Origin: Gammaproteobacteria bacterium
Lineage (GTDB): Bacteria; Pseudomonadota; Gammaproteobacteria; Pseudomonadales; IMCC2047
Length of the DNA stretch: 64,000 bases
Direction: 5' to 3'
NCBI GenBank assembly: GCA_021773395.1
Contig: JAJFKB010000005.1
Location: 1 to 64,000 of the forward strand
Shown piece by piece: positions 1 through 7,207 of the stretch. Each line of letters opens with the position of its first letter. The stretch's first letter is position 1. A program made the position numbers and the translations under genes. The notes under the pieces were generated by a model. That model did no database searches. It was given only the letters and a program-made list of their open reading frames with translations, and was not told the DNA's origin.

Positions 1-1
1 T

Positions 2-877
2 CCGTTTAAGGGTAAGGGTCCTTTGCCCCGCTTACAAACCTCCTGGGATTTACGGGCGGCCTGTAACTTTATGGGTGGCGGCACGGGCACCGGTCTGCTG
101 ATCGCCACGGCGATTCTGGTATTGACGGGCGCGCCTTATGCGACCGGGTTGGTGTTGGGTTTAGGTTTTGTGGCCTTTGGTTTATTGATGGTGTGGTTGG
201 AGATTGGTCGGCCATGGCGCTCGATGAATCTGTTTTTTCATCCTGAGACCTCCTGGATGACCCGTGAAGGGATCCTGGCGATTCCGTTATTTACCCTGGG
301 TGCGCTGGTGTTGTTTTATCCGCCGGCTGCGCAGGGCGCGCTGGTGACCAGTGTTATCGGAGTGATTGCGGCGGGTTACTTATACTGTCAGGCACAGATG
401 TTACGGGCGGCGAAGGGGATTCCCTCCTGGGCGAACCCGGCGTTAACGCCCTATATCCTGAGTACCGGATTGGTGGAAGGATTGGGTCTGGCGTTGTGTA
501 TACCGGCGCTGGTCAATGACGGGATGATGGCGGGTTTTGCCTTGTTGTTGGTAGTGCGTGTGCTCAGCTGGCTACGTTATAGCCAACAGTTGGTGCAGAG
601 CAAGGCACCGCAGGCGAGTTTGGCGGTGATACAGGGTTTACGGGGACCGTTAATGCTGATGGGTCATCTACTGCCGATCGTATTATTGGTGGTGGCGACC
701 TGGCAACCGGCCTTGAAGTTTCTGGTCATTCCGGCCGCGGGTATACTGGCCGCCGTTATGGGCTGGATCTCCAAGGCAGCGATCATTACCAAAGCCGCAC
801 AGACGCGGGGATTTGCCATTCCACGCACACCGGTGCGAGGTCAGGGCAATAGCCAACGGGCCAATCAGGGTTGGTAA
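2..877 (+). CDS. DmsC/PadD-like membrane anchor subunit of a molybdoenzyme (5' end open)
   Basis: The predicted protein is almost entirely hydrophobic, with about eight membrane segments. An N-terminal WDLRAACNF...GGGTGTGLL stretch is the kind of opening found in DmsC-type quinone-interacting anchors of DMSO-reductase-family enzymes. The frame stays open to the left window edge. A TTG at 23 is the only start codon ahead of the first in-frame ATG at 71, so the true start may lie outside the window. Such anchors pass electrons between quinone and an Fe-S subunit/Mo subunit pair, which would be encoded just to the left. Because a 2-oxoacid:acceptor oxidoreductase follows 65 bases downstream, the best-known parallel is PadD of the phenylacetyl-CoA:acceptor oxidoreductase PadBCD. 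The family is fairly clear; the substrate is inference. Confidence 0.7.
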   Translation, partial: PFKGKGPLPRLQTSWDLRAACNFMGGGTGTGLLIATAILVLTGAPYATGLVLGLGFVAFGLLMVWLEIGRPWRSMNLFFHPETSWMTREGILAIPLFTLGALVLFYPPAAQGALVTSVIGVIAAGYLYCQAQMLRAAKGIPSWANPALTPYILSTGLVEGLGLALCIPALVNDGMMAGFALLLVVRVLSWLRYSQQLVQSKAPQASLAVIQGLRGPLMLMGHLLPIVLLVVATWQPALKFLVIPAAGILAAVMGWISKAAIITKAAQTRGFAIPRTPVRGQGNSQRANQGW

Positions 878-942
878 TGGCAAAATTGAAGGAAAGAATA
901 ATAGTTTAAACCGTTCATAGAACTAACAGAGATTATTTGACT

Positions 943-1485
943 ATGCTGGAAATACTCATTCAGGGCCGAGGTGGGCAGGGTGCTCAAACAGCCGGCAACC
1001 TCCTGGCGCGTACTTTTTTTGCAGAAGGTAAGTATGTTCAATCCTTCGCTTCCTATGGTGGAGCCCGTCGCGGTACGCCAGTGAACTCCTTTCTTCGAGT
1101 GGATGACAAACCCATTCGGTTGCGCTGCAGTATTGAGCATCCTGCGGCGATACTTTGTTTTGATGACAGTCTGCTACAGGGGCAGTTGTTGCAATTTGCC
1201 AGCAAGGATACGGTAATTGTTGTTAACTCGCGGCGCGATGCAGAGCACTATGCGTCATTAGGGGATTACAACATTATCCCCATTGACGGCATTGGAATTG
1301 CCCAGAAAAACAACATGGGGAGGATTGTAAATTCAGCCTTATTGGGATCGTTCGCCGGAGTTTTGCATCAGCCTTCGATTGAGATGTTAAGTCAAGTGGT
1401 GGAAGAATCAGCACCGGTCAAAAAACAGGAAAATGTAGCTGCCTGTGAAGAGGCTTTCCATTTGACGCAGGGCGTGCACGCCTGA
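943..1485 (+). CDS. 2-oxoacid:acceptor oxidoreductase, gamma subunit
   Basis: This 180-residue protein opens with the GRGGQG motif (residues 8-13) followed by AQTAG. That is the hallmark of the gamma domain/subunit of pyruvate- and indolepyruvate-type ferredoxin oxidoreductases. YGGARRGTPVNSF further on matches the conserved YGxExRGG region of this family. I chose the ATG at 943; a TTG two codons earlier is less likely. It is the first gene of a compact gamma/flavoprotein/alpha/beta run with 15-base or smaller gaps. The gamma subunit packs against alpha and the thiamine subunit during CoA-dependent oxidative decarboxylation of a 2-oxo acid to an acyl-CoA. In the Pad system of denitrifiers the substrate is phenylglyoxylate; here the substrate is inferred only from the anchor gene next door. 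Confidence 0.85.
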   Translation: MLEILIQGRGGQGAQTAGNLLARTFFAEGKYVQSFASYGGARRGTPVNSFLRVDDKPIRLRCSIEHPAAILCFDDSLLQGQLLQFASKDTVIVVNSRRDAEHYASLGDYNIIPIDGIGIAQKNNMGRIVNSALLGSFAGVLHQPSIEMLSQVVEESAPVKKQENVAACEEAFHLTQGVHA

Positions 1486-1500
1486 ACCGAGGAAAAGAAC

Positions 1501-3144
1501 ATGAATGAAGTACCTTCTCCGCTGTGGACCAATAGTTCTACAGCAGTTAATAAAACAGGCACCTGGCGCAGCGCGTTACCTAATTACCAGGATTCGCCTT
1601 CGCCCTGTCATAATGCCTGTCCGGTTAATGGCGATATTGCGACCTGGATACAGGAGATCAAGGCAAAGGACTACTACGGTGCCTGGTTGACGCTTATGGA
1701 TAACAATCCATTTCCCGCGATAGCTGGTCGTATCTGTCACCACCCTTGTGAAAACCCCTGTAACCGCAAGTATCAGGACGAGTCGATTGCCATCTGCAGT
1801 CTCGAACACTTTGTCGGTGATATTGCGTTGGATAAAAAGTGGGAGATTCCAGCAGCGGATATTACTCATGAGGAAAAAATTGCAGTGATTGGCGCAGGTC
1901 CCTCTGGATTGTCTGCCGCTTATCAGTTGCGTCGTCGCGGCTATGCGGTCACTTTGATGGAAGCGGGCGATCAGCTCGGTGGGCTAATGCGTTACGGTAT
2001 ACCCTCTTACCGACTGGCTAAAGATGTGCTCGATGGAGAGGTTCAACGAATTGTCAATCTCGGCGTAGAGGTCAGAACAGGTGTAGAAATTGCCGACGCA
2101 ACAGCAGTCAAGGAGCTACGCGAGGAATTTGATGCGGTCTATCTGGCAATAGGAGCGAGTCGTTCAAAACGAGTGCCTAATCTGGACTATGAACAATCCT
2201 GGGTGATCGACAGTGCGAAATTTCTGGCGGCCACCAATCGTGGCGATGCGATGGAGTTTGGCGATAGTATCCTGGTTATTGGAGGCGGTAGTGCGGCGAT
2301 GGACGTTGCCCGAACAGCGCGCCGTCTGGGTAAAGATGTGACAGTGCTTTCCCTAGAGCCAGAAGAATTATTGCCAGCACAGCGCGAAGAGGTCGAGGAA
2401 GCCCAGGAAGAGTCGGTTCACTTTATTGGCGGAGCGATGCTGCAATCGGTAAACAGCAACGGTTCAAACGGGCTGGAGTTGAATTGTATCAAGGTCGAGT
2501 TCGAGCAGGGAGCGGCCAGGGGTCAGTTTACAATCAAGCCCGTTGAGGGCAGCGAATTTACGCTTAACGCGGATACGATAGTTCCTGCAATTGGACAGGA
2601 GGTCGAGTTGGATCGTTGGGGCGAGCTCTCTTCTGACAGTAGCCCCATTATCAATACCGACAGTTTGCACCATACCGCTATCGATGGCGTTTTCGCCGGT
2701 GGTGACTTTGCCAGCCTGGACCGATTCGTTACTCAAGCGGTTGGCATGGGTAAAAGAGCGGCTCAGGATATTATCGGATATCTTGACGCGGGACAGAAGA
2801 AGCAGGCAGAAAAAGGGCAGGAAGTACCCTTCAAATCAATAAATGTGCATTATCATTCAGAGGCAAAACGTCAGATACAGGATGTTGCGGAGCTTGATGA
2901 GCGGCTCAAAAGCTTTATGGAAGTGCAGCGCGGCTTGACTATCGAGCAGGCGTTGACAGAGGCAGATCGTTGTTTTAGCTGCGGGAACTGTATCTTCTGT
3001 GACAACTGTTTTTATTATTGTCCAGATATGGCGATTACCAAGCTGGAAAAAGGTTATCAGGTTAAGACGGATTATTGTAAGGGTTGTGGGCTTTGTGCAG
3101 CGGAGTGTCCGACCGGAACCATTATTATGCGGGAAGAGCTCTAA
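1501..3144 (+). CDS. GltD-like FAD/NAD(P) oxidoreductase with C-terminal 2x[4Fe-4S] ferredoxin domain
   Basis: The protein has 547 residues and three parts. The N-terminal cysteine-rich domain (CHNACP from residue 36, then CHHPCENPC) is that of the glutamate synthase small subunit and dihydropyrimidine dehydrogenase. The middle holds two dinucleotide folds, GAGPSG at 131-136 and GGGSAA at 261-266. The C-terminal part has two cluster-binding cysteine sets (from C491 and C526; CKGCGLCAAECP). A GAGGAAA ribosome-binding site precedes the ATG. It should carry electrons from the 2-oxoacid enzyme core to NAD(P)+, like the roughly 59-kDa flavoprotein subunit of phenylglyoxylate:NAD+ oxidoreductase. 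No separate small ferredoxin gene is present, so this tail may replace it. The stop codon overlaps the next start (TAATG), which indicates translational coupling. Confidence 0.85.
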   Translation: MNEVPSPLWTNSSTAVNKTGTWRSALPNYQDSPSPCHNACPVNGDIATWIQEIKAKDYYGAWLTLMDNNPFPAIAGRICHHPCENPCNRKYQDESIAICSLEHFVGDIALDKKWEIPAADITHEEKIAVIGAGPSGLSAAYQLRRRGYAVTLMEAGDQLGGLMRYGIPSYRLAKDVLDGEVQRIVNLGVEVRTGVEIADATAVKELREEFDAVYLAIGASRSKRVPNLDYEQSWVIDSAKFLAATNRGDAMEFGDSILVIGGGSAAMDVARTARRLGKDVTVLSLEPEELLPAQREEVEEAQEESVHFIGGAMLQSVNSNGSNGLELNCIKVEFEQGAARGQFTIKPVEGSEFTLNADTIVPAIGQEVELDRWGELSSDSSPIINTDSLHHTAIDGVFAGGDFASLDRFVTQAVGMGKRAAQDIIGYLDAGQKKQAEKGQEVPFKSINVHYHSEAKRQIQDVAELDERLKSFMEVQRGLTIEQALTEADRCFSCGNCIFCDNCFYYCPDMAITKLEKGYQVKTDYCKGCGLCAAECPTGTIIMREEL

Positions 3145-4301
3145 TGTCTGGTGAAAGTACACGCATGCTATTAAGTGGTAATCATGCCGTAGCCTGGGGC
3201 GCCAGGCTGGCAAGGCCGGATGTGATTCCTGTATATCCGATTACTCCGCAAACACCGATTCTGGAGAAAATTACCGATTTTCACGCGGCAGGAGAGGTGC
3301 AGGCGGAAATGCTGACGCCGGAATCTGAGCATTCCGCGATGTCTGCCTGTATCACCGCTTCTATTTCAGGTTCCAGAGTTTTTACGGCGACCTCCTCGCA
3401 GGGCCTGCTGCTGATGCATGAATTGCTTCATTATGCTGCTGGGGCGCGTGCGCCTATTGTGATGTTCAATGTGAACCGAACGGTCGCCTCTCCCTGGGCT
3501 TTCTGGCCGGATCAGACGGATAGTCTGGCGCAGCGCGATACCGGCTGGGTACAGTTCTATAGCGAATCGGCCCAGGAATCTATCGACTCGGTCATTCAGG
3601 CGTTTCATATTGCCGAAACTATCGGTTTGCCGGTGATGATCAGCCATGAAGCTTTTTATGTGTCTCATGCGATGGAGCCAGTAGAAGTGCCTTCACAGGC
3701 GCTGGTTGATGATTTCTTGCCAACCTACAAGGCGACCCATAAGCTGGATCCATTGATTGGACAATCATTCGGTAGCCCGGTTGATGCAGCTACCTATAAC
3801 CGTACTCGCCGTGAAATGGATGTGGCTATCAACAGTACCTATGAGGCATTTGAGGCCGCTAATAGCACTTGGCAGCAACTGACCGGTCGTGGGTATGGCA
3901 TTATCGAGCAATACCGAACCGACGGCGCGGACGTGGTTGTAGTAACCATGGGCAGCATGTGTGGAACGGCGCGTGATGCAGTCGATAATTTGCGAGACCA
4001 GGGGCAAGCAGTAGGGCTTTTGAAAGTTCGGTTGTTTCGTCCATTCCCTTATCGGCAACTGCGCGAGGCACTGTCAGGCGTACCCTGTGTGATTGTCCTG
4101 GATCGAAATTTCTCGCCTGGAATGGGCGGCATTTTGCATCAGGAATTAAAGGCCGCATTAAGTGGTATGGATGATATGCCAAAAATCCATGGCCTACTGG
4201 CCGGTGTTGGAGGCGTTAATGTGGTGCCGGAAAAAATTGAAGAATTAGTGAAGCAGTATACCGATGCTGAACCAAATATCGCTTCGCTCTGGGTGGAATG
4301 A
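3144..4301 (+). CDS. 2-oxoacid:acceptor oxidoreductase, alpha subunit
   Basis: The 385-residue protein begins MLLSGNHAVAWGARLA and PVYPITPQTP. This is the standard start of the alpha (POR N-terminal, pyrimidine-binding) subunit of pyruvate-type ferredoxin oxidoreductases. The frame could begin earlier, but the ATG that overlaps the preceding stop (TAATG) gives the expected N terminus. The C-terminal half (GIIEQYRTDGADVVVVTMGS...LKVRLFRPFP) matches the transketolase C-terminal-like domain II of the family. Together with the gamma and beta subunits it forms the catalytic core that converts a 2-oxo acid plus CoA to acyl-CoA and CO2. The substrate is not readable from the sequence; an aryl-glyoxylate is my working guess from the neighbourhood. 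Confidence 0.85.
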   Translation: MSGESTRMLLSGNHAVAWGARLARPDVIPVYPITPQTPILEKITDFHAAGEVQAEMLTPESEHSAMSACITASISGSRVFTATSSQGLLLMHELLHYAAGARAPIVMFNVNRTVASPWAFWPDQTDSLAQRDTGWVQFYSESAQESIDSVIQAFHIAETIGLPVMISHEAFYVSHAMEPVEVPSQALVDDFLPTYKATHKLDPLIGQSFGSPVDAATYNRTRREMDVAINSTYEAFEAANSTWQQLTGRGYGIIEQYRTDGADVVVVTMGSMCGTARDAVDNLRDQGQAVGLLKVRLFRPFPYRQLREALSGVPCVIVLDRNFSPGMGGILHQELKAALSGMDDMPKIHGLLAGVGGVNVVPEKIEELVKQYTDAEPNIASLWVE

Positions 4302-4305
4302 TGTT

Positions 4306-5205
4306 ATGAACTATATTGAATATAAAGATCTGGATTTGTTTAGTGCAGGACATGTCGCCTGCTCAGGCTGTATTGAGTCATTGTCGATACGGATTATTGT
4401 CAATACTATTGGTTCCGATGCGGTTGCCGTGGTGCCGCCCTCCTGCGGTGCGGTGATATGTGGTGGCTATCCGAACAGTTCAGTGAGTATTCCTGCGTTT
4501 CATACCACTCTGGAGTCAGCCGCCGCTTCAGCAAGCGGGGTCAAACGATCCCTGGTTGCTCAGGGCAAACCGGATACTACGGTGATTTGTCTGGCCGGTG
4601 ATGGTGGAACCTATGACATTGGTTTTCAGGCATTATCCTCTGCGGTAGAGCGCAATGAAGATATTCTGTATATCTGTTTTGATAACGAAGGCTACATGAA
4701 TACGGGCGGCCAAAAAAGTTCGTCGACGCCACTGCAGGCCGTAACCGGATCAACCCCGGCAGGAAAAATATCTCCTAAAAAGAACCTGGTGGAGATTTTG
4801 GCGGCCCACAATATTCCCTATGTGGCGACAGTCAGTGCTGCGCATTCGGAGGACTTCGTGGCAAAAGTGAAAAAGGCCAAAGAGATTCGTGGTACCAAAG
4901 TGATCGTGGTTCTCATTCCTTGCCTGGCTGGCTGGGGTGTGGCGGATAACGCAGGCATCAAGGTGTCGCGACTGGCAGTAGAGTCGGCTGTTTTTCCTCT
5001 TTATGAAGTTGAGGACGGTATCAAATACACGCTGAATCATACCGGGAAAACGCGCACAGTGGATGCTTATCTGGCGGAACAAAAACGTTACCGTCATCTC
5101 ACTGAGGAAACCGTTGCAGAGATACAGGCGGGTGTGGACAGGGAATGGAAGCGTTTGAAAATGAAAACCAGGATTTCCCAGGAACTGCAGGCCGCAGAAG
5201 ATTAA
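4306..5205 (+). CDS. 2-oxoacid:acceptor oxidoreductase, beta (thiamine diphosphate) subunit
   Basis: This 299-residue protein has the thiamine-diphosphate signature GDGG (residues 98-101) followed about 30 residues later by NEGYMNTGGQKS, the Mg2+/diphosphate-binding motif. Near the N terminus HVACSGC (C19, C22) supplies cysteines that in this family help bind a [4Fe-4S] cluster. The ATG lies four bases after the alpha-subunit stop; an upstream in-frame ATG inside alpha is less plausible. The C-terminal extension (KYTLNHTGKTRTVDAYLAEQKRYRHLT) is typical of bacterial PorB/PadI-like subunits. It performs decarboxylation and electron transfer in the core enzyme. The assignment to the family is firm; the substrate is not. 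Confidence 0.88.
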   Translation: MNYIEYKDLDLFSAGHVACSGCIESLSIRIIVNTIGSDAVAVVPPSCGAVICGGYPNSSVSIPAFHTTLESAAASASGVKRSLVAQGKPDTTVICLAGDGGTYDIGFQALSSAVERNEDILYICFDNEGYMNTGGQKSSSTPLQAVTGSTPAGKISPKKNLVEILAAHNIPYVATVSAAHSEDFVAKVKKAKEIRGTKVIVVLIPCLAGWGVADNAGIKVSRLAVESAVFPLYEVEDGIKYTLNHTGKTRTVDAYLAEQKRYRHLTEETVAEIQAGVDREWKRLKMKTRISQELQAAED

Positions 5206-5228
5206 TGGCGTAAAAATACTTATTGTCC

Positions 5229-6170
5229 ATGATAGATAAAGACTCAGTAATACATACATTGGTTCTGGGAGCGGGTGCCATGGGGTGTCTGTTTGGTGGT
5301 CAACTTAGCAGACTTGGGATTCCGGTTACGCTGGTAGATATTTGGCGTGAGCATAGAGATGCCATTAATAGTCGGGGTTTAAGGCTGCATACCAATTCCG
5401 GCAATTATTCTATTCCAGTTAAAGCAAGGGAAGCTTCGGAAATTGATGGTGCCGTAGATTTGCTGATTGTCTTTACCAAAACGCTTCACTCTACTCAAGC
5501 GCTGCAGTCGGTAGCGCATCTTATCACTGACCAGACTGTTGTCTTGACCTTGCAGAATGGTCTGGGAAATGTAGAAAAGATAGAGAAGTTTGTGCCACGA
5601 GAACGGATTTTGCTGGGGGTTACCAATTACCCCTGTGACCTGGAAGGGCCGGGGCATGTCTCATCTTTAGGCGCAGGAGTCGTACGTTTGTATTCGGCGG
5701 ATGGGCGCGTGGGGCCTATGCTAAGTTGGGTGGTAGAGCGGTTGAATCAGGCGGGCTTCAACTGCCAGCAGGATCCCGATATTGAACGTGCCATTTGGGA
5801 AAAAGTGGCACTTAATAGTGCGATCAATTCGGTAACCGCCGTATCCAGATTGCCGGTTGGCAATGTCGGAGATAGTGCAGAGGGGCGGGATTTGGTGTTG
5901 GATATTATCTCTGAAGTGTGTTCCGTAGCTCGAGCATCAGGTATCGGAATTGATGAACAGTCGATACGCGATACCATCCTTGAAGCTTTTGATGACCATC
6001 GCGATCACATGCCTTCGATGTTACAGGATTTAAATGCCGGGCGTGCTACAGAAGTGGGTGGCATCAATGGTGCAGTACTTGAAGCGGCACGAAAACTGGG
6101 AATGGAAATACCAGTTACCCAAACCCTGTATCGGCTAGTGAGAACCATTGAGCAGGCTGCAGTCCAGTAA
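5229..6170 (+). CDS. Ketopantoate reductase (PanE/ApbA) family oxidoreductase
   Basis: The N terminus carries a Rossmann GAGAMG (residues 14-19). The residues known to matter in E. coli ketopantoate reductase can be placed: N110 in LQNGLGN, K192 and N196 in WEKVALNS, and E275 in ATEVGG. At 313 residues it has the family's normal length. It is the last gene of the 2-oxoacid oxidoreductase run, 23 bases after the beta gene. It therefore probably reduces a 2-oxo acid or related carbonyl of the same pathway instead of making pantoate, though PanE activity cannot be excluded. The ATG at 5229 has no strong ribosome-binding site; an in-frame TTG lies two codons earlier. It converges with the IclR gene across 16 bases. 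Confidence 0.75.
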   Translation: MIDKDSVIHTLVLGAGAMGCLFGGQLSRLGIPVTLVDIWREHRDAINSRGLRLHTNSGNYSIPVKAREASEIDGAVDLLIVFTKTLHSTQALQSVAHLITDQTVVLTLQNGLGNVEKIEKFVPRERILLGVTNYPCDLEGPGHVSSLGAGVVRLYSADGRVGPMLSWVVERLNQAGFNCQQDPDIERAIWEKVALNSAINSVTAVSRLPVGNVGDSAEGRDLVLDIISEVCSVARASGIGIDEQSIRDTILEAFDDHRDHMPSMLQDLNAGRATEVGGINGAVLEAARKLGMEIPVTQTLYRLVRTIEQAAVQ

Positions 6171-6186
6171 AAGGCCTGAAAGGTCG

Positions 6187-6951
6187 CTAACCTTGCCCGC
6201 CGTAGAGGGTATTGACGACCTGTGAGGCACAATCTTTCAAATCATTCTTGGTTTTCATCAAGGTATTCATGGGCATGCGAGCAGTGGGCCCTGATACGGA
6301 TATAGCAGCTATGGTCCTGCCGCTAACGCTTTTAAGCGGTACCGCCACGCCACGCATACCTCTTTCACTTTCCTGGTCGTTGATCGCATAGCCCTGCGTT
6401 CTTACTTCCTTGAGGTGCTGTTTTAATTTTGCGGGGCTGGTAATGGTGTTCGAAGTTCTTCTCTCCAGGCCAAATTTCTCAAGATATTTATCAAGCGTGC
6501 CCTCGTCCATATCGGCAATAAGCACTTTGCCCAGAGAGGTGCAGTAAGCGGGCCAGCGTCGACCCACTCGAATACCTATGGTCAACGAGTGGCGAGACGG
6601 AATATGAGCAATACTGACAATATTGAAGTCCTCCAAAACCGCCGCCTGAACCGATTCATTCAAAGCCTCAGAGAGAGGTTCGAGATGCTGTATGACAGCT
6701 TCCGCCAAAACCCGATGAACCGCCACCTGGCTGCCTAAATCGGCCAGCGTCATTCCCAGGCTAAACTGCCCTCTGCCGACACGGGAAATCGCACCCACTT
6801 TCTCTAGCGTTAACAGAAATCTGTGCACGGTTTTATTGTTCATGCCTGTCTTTTTAGCGATTTCGGTTGTGGTAAGAACTGGACGTCGGCCATTAAAGGC
6901 AGAGAGTATCTCGAAAGCGCGAATAACAGAAAGAGTAAGTGGCGTTGACAT
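6187..6951 (-). CDS. IclR-family transcriptional regulator
   Basis: Residues 1-70 form a winged helix-turn-helix (LTTTEIAKKTGMNNKTVHRFLLTLEK). The rest is the GAF-like IclR effector domain, with the usual SIAHIPSRHSLTIGIRVGRR and RRTSNTIT...GYAINDQESERGMRGVAVP landmarks. At 254 residues the length is standard. IclR proteins commonly control catabolic operons for aromatic or organic acids. This one lies tail to tail with the 2-oxoacid oxidoreductase/reductase genes and is the obvious candidate regulator, with its effector probably a pathway intermediate. The candidate operator could be upstream of the left-hand operon, outside the window, or in its own 5' region at 6952-7005. The family call is firm; the regulon is inference. 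Confidence 0.9.
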   Translation of the reverse strand: MSTPLTLSVIRAFEILSAFNGRRPVLTTTEIAKKTGMNNKTVHRFLLTLEKVGAISRVGRGQFSLGMTLADLGSQVAVHRVLAEAVIQHLEPLSEALNESVQAAVLEDFNIVSIAHIPSRHSLTIGIRVGRRWPAYCTSLGKVLIADMDEGTLDKYLEKFGLERRTSNTITSPAKLKQHLKEVRTQGYAINDQESERGMRGVAVPLKSVSGRTIAAISVSGPTARMPMNTLMKTKNDLKDCASQVVNTLYGGQG

Positions 6952-7112
6952 TGTTCCCTTAGAGTCGATTTAAATTAGGTTTGAGCTTACTGAAATAAAT
7001 CTGGGTATCAGTCGAAACGCTGAAGTCCAGCTGCTTAAAGCGCAATATATATGATGAGTTGCCTGAAAGCCAGCGGGTAGATTAACAGGCAGAAGAATTT
7101 GCTGCGCATTAA

Positions 7113-7140
7113 AAAAGCCAACGCTAAAACGTTGGCTTTT
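7113..7140 (-). terminator. Intrinsic terminator of TonB receptor pseudogene
   Basis: A perfect 11-base-pair inverted repeat, AAAAGCCAACG / CGTTGGCTTTT, surrounds a six-base loop. The A/T ends make it usable on both strands; on the minus strand it ends in a T run downstream of the receptor. Confidence 0.85.
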
Positions 7141-7157
7141 ATTGGAAATATCTACAT

Positions 7158-7189
7158 CCGCTCAACCGCCCACCGGGGGGAGTGAGCGG
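7158..7189 (-). other. GC-rich 3' UTR hairpin after TonB receptor pseudogene
   Basis: CCGCTCA pairs with TGAGCGG, and the interior CCGCCC/GGGGGG can pair further. It sits between the receptor stop and the terminator, and is kept in the second receptor's 3' flank. A role in mRNA 3'-end stability is a guess. Confidence 0.6.
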
Positions 7190-7207
7190 AGAGAAGATAA
7201 GATGGTT

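Larger units (their letters stand above)
7009..7207 (-). repeat. Duplicated receptor 3' flank, copy 1
   Basis: About 200 bases from CAGTCGAAACGC to the receptor stop codon are repeated, with scattered differences, at 9903-10099. Both copies contain the same order of elements: a variable AT-rich stretch with GCGCAATATATATGATGAG, the AAAAGCCAACG terminator, and a CCGCTCA hairpin next to the receptor stop. The copy shows that the downstream flank was carried along when the receptor gene duplicated. Confidence 0.85.

Noticed and set aside
4264-4305. Upstream ATG for the beta subunit inside the alpha gene
   Set aside because: The ATG at 4306 gives the normal family N terminus and sits just after the alpha stop.
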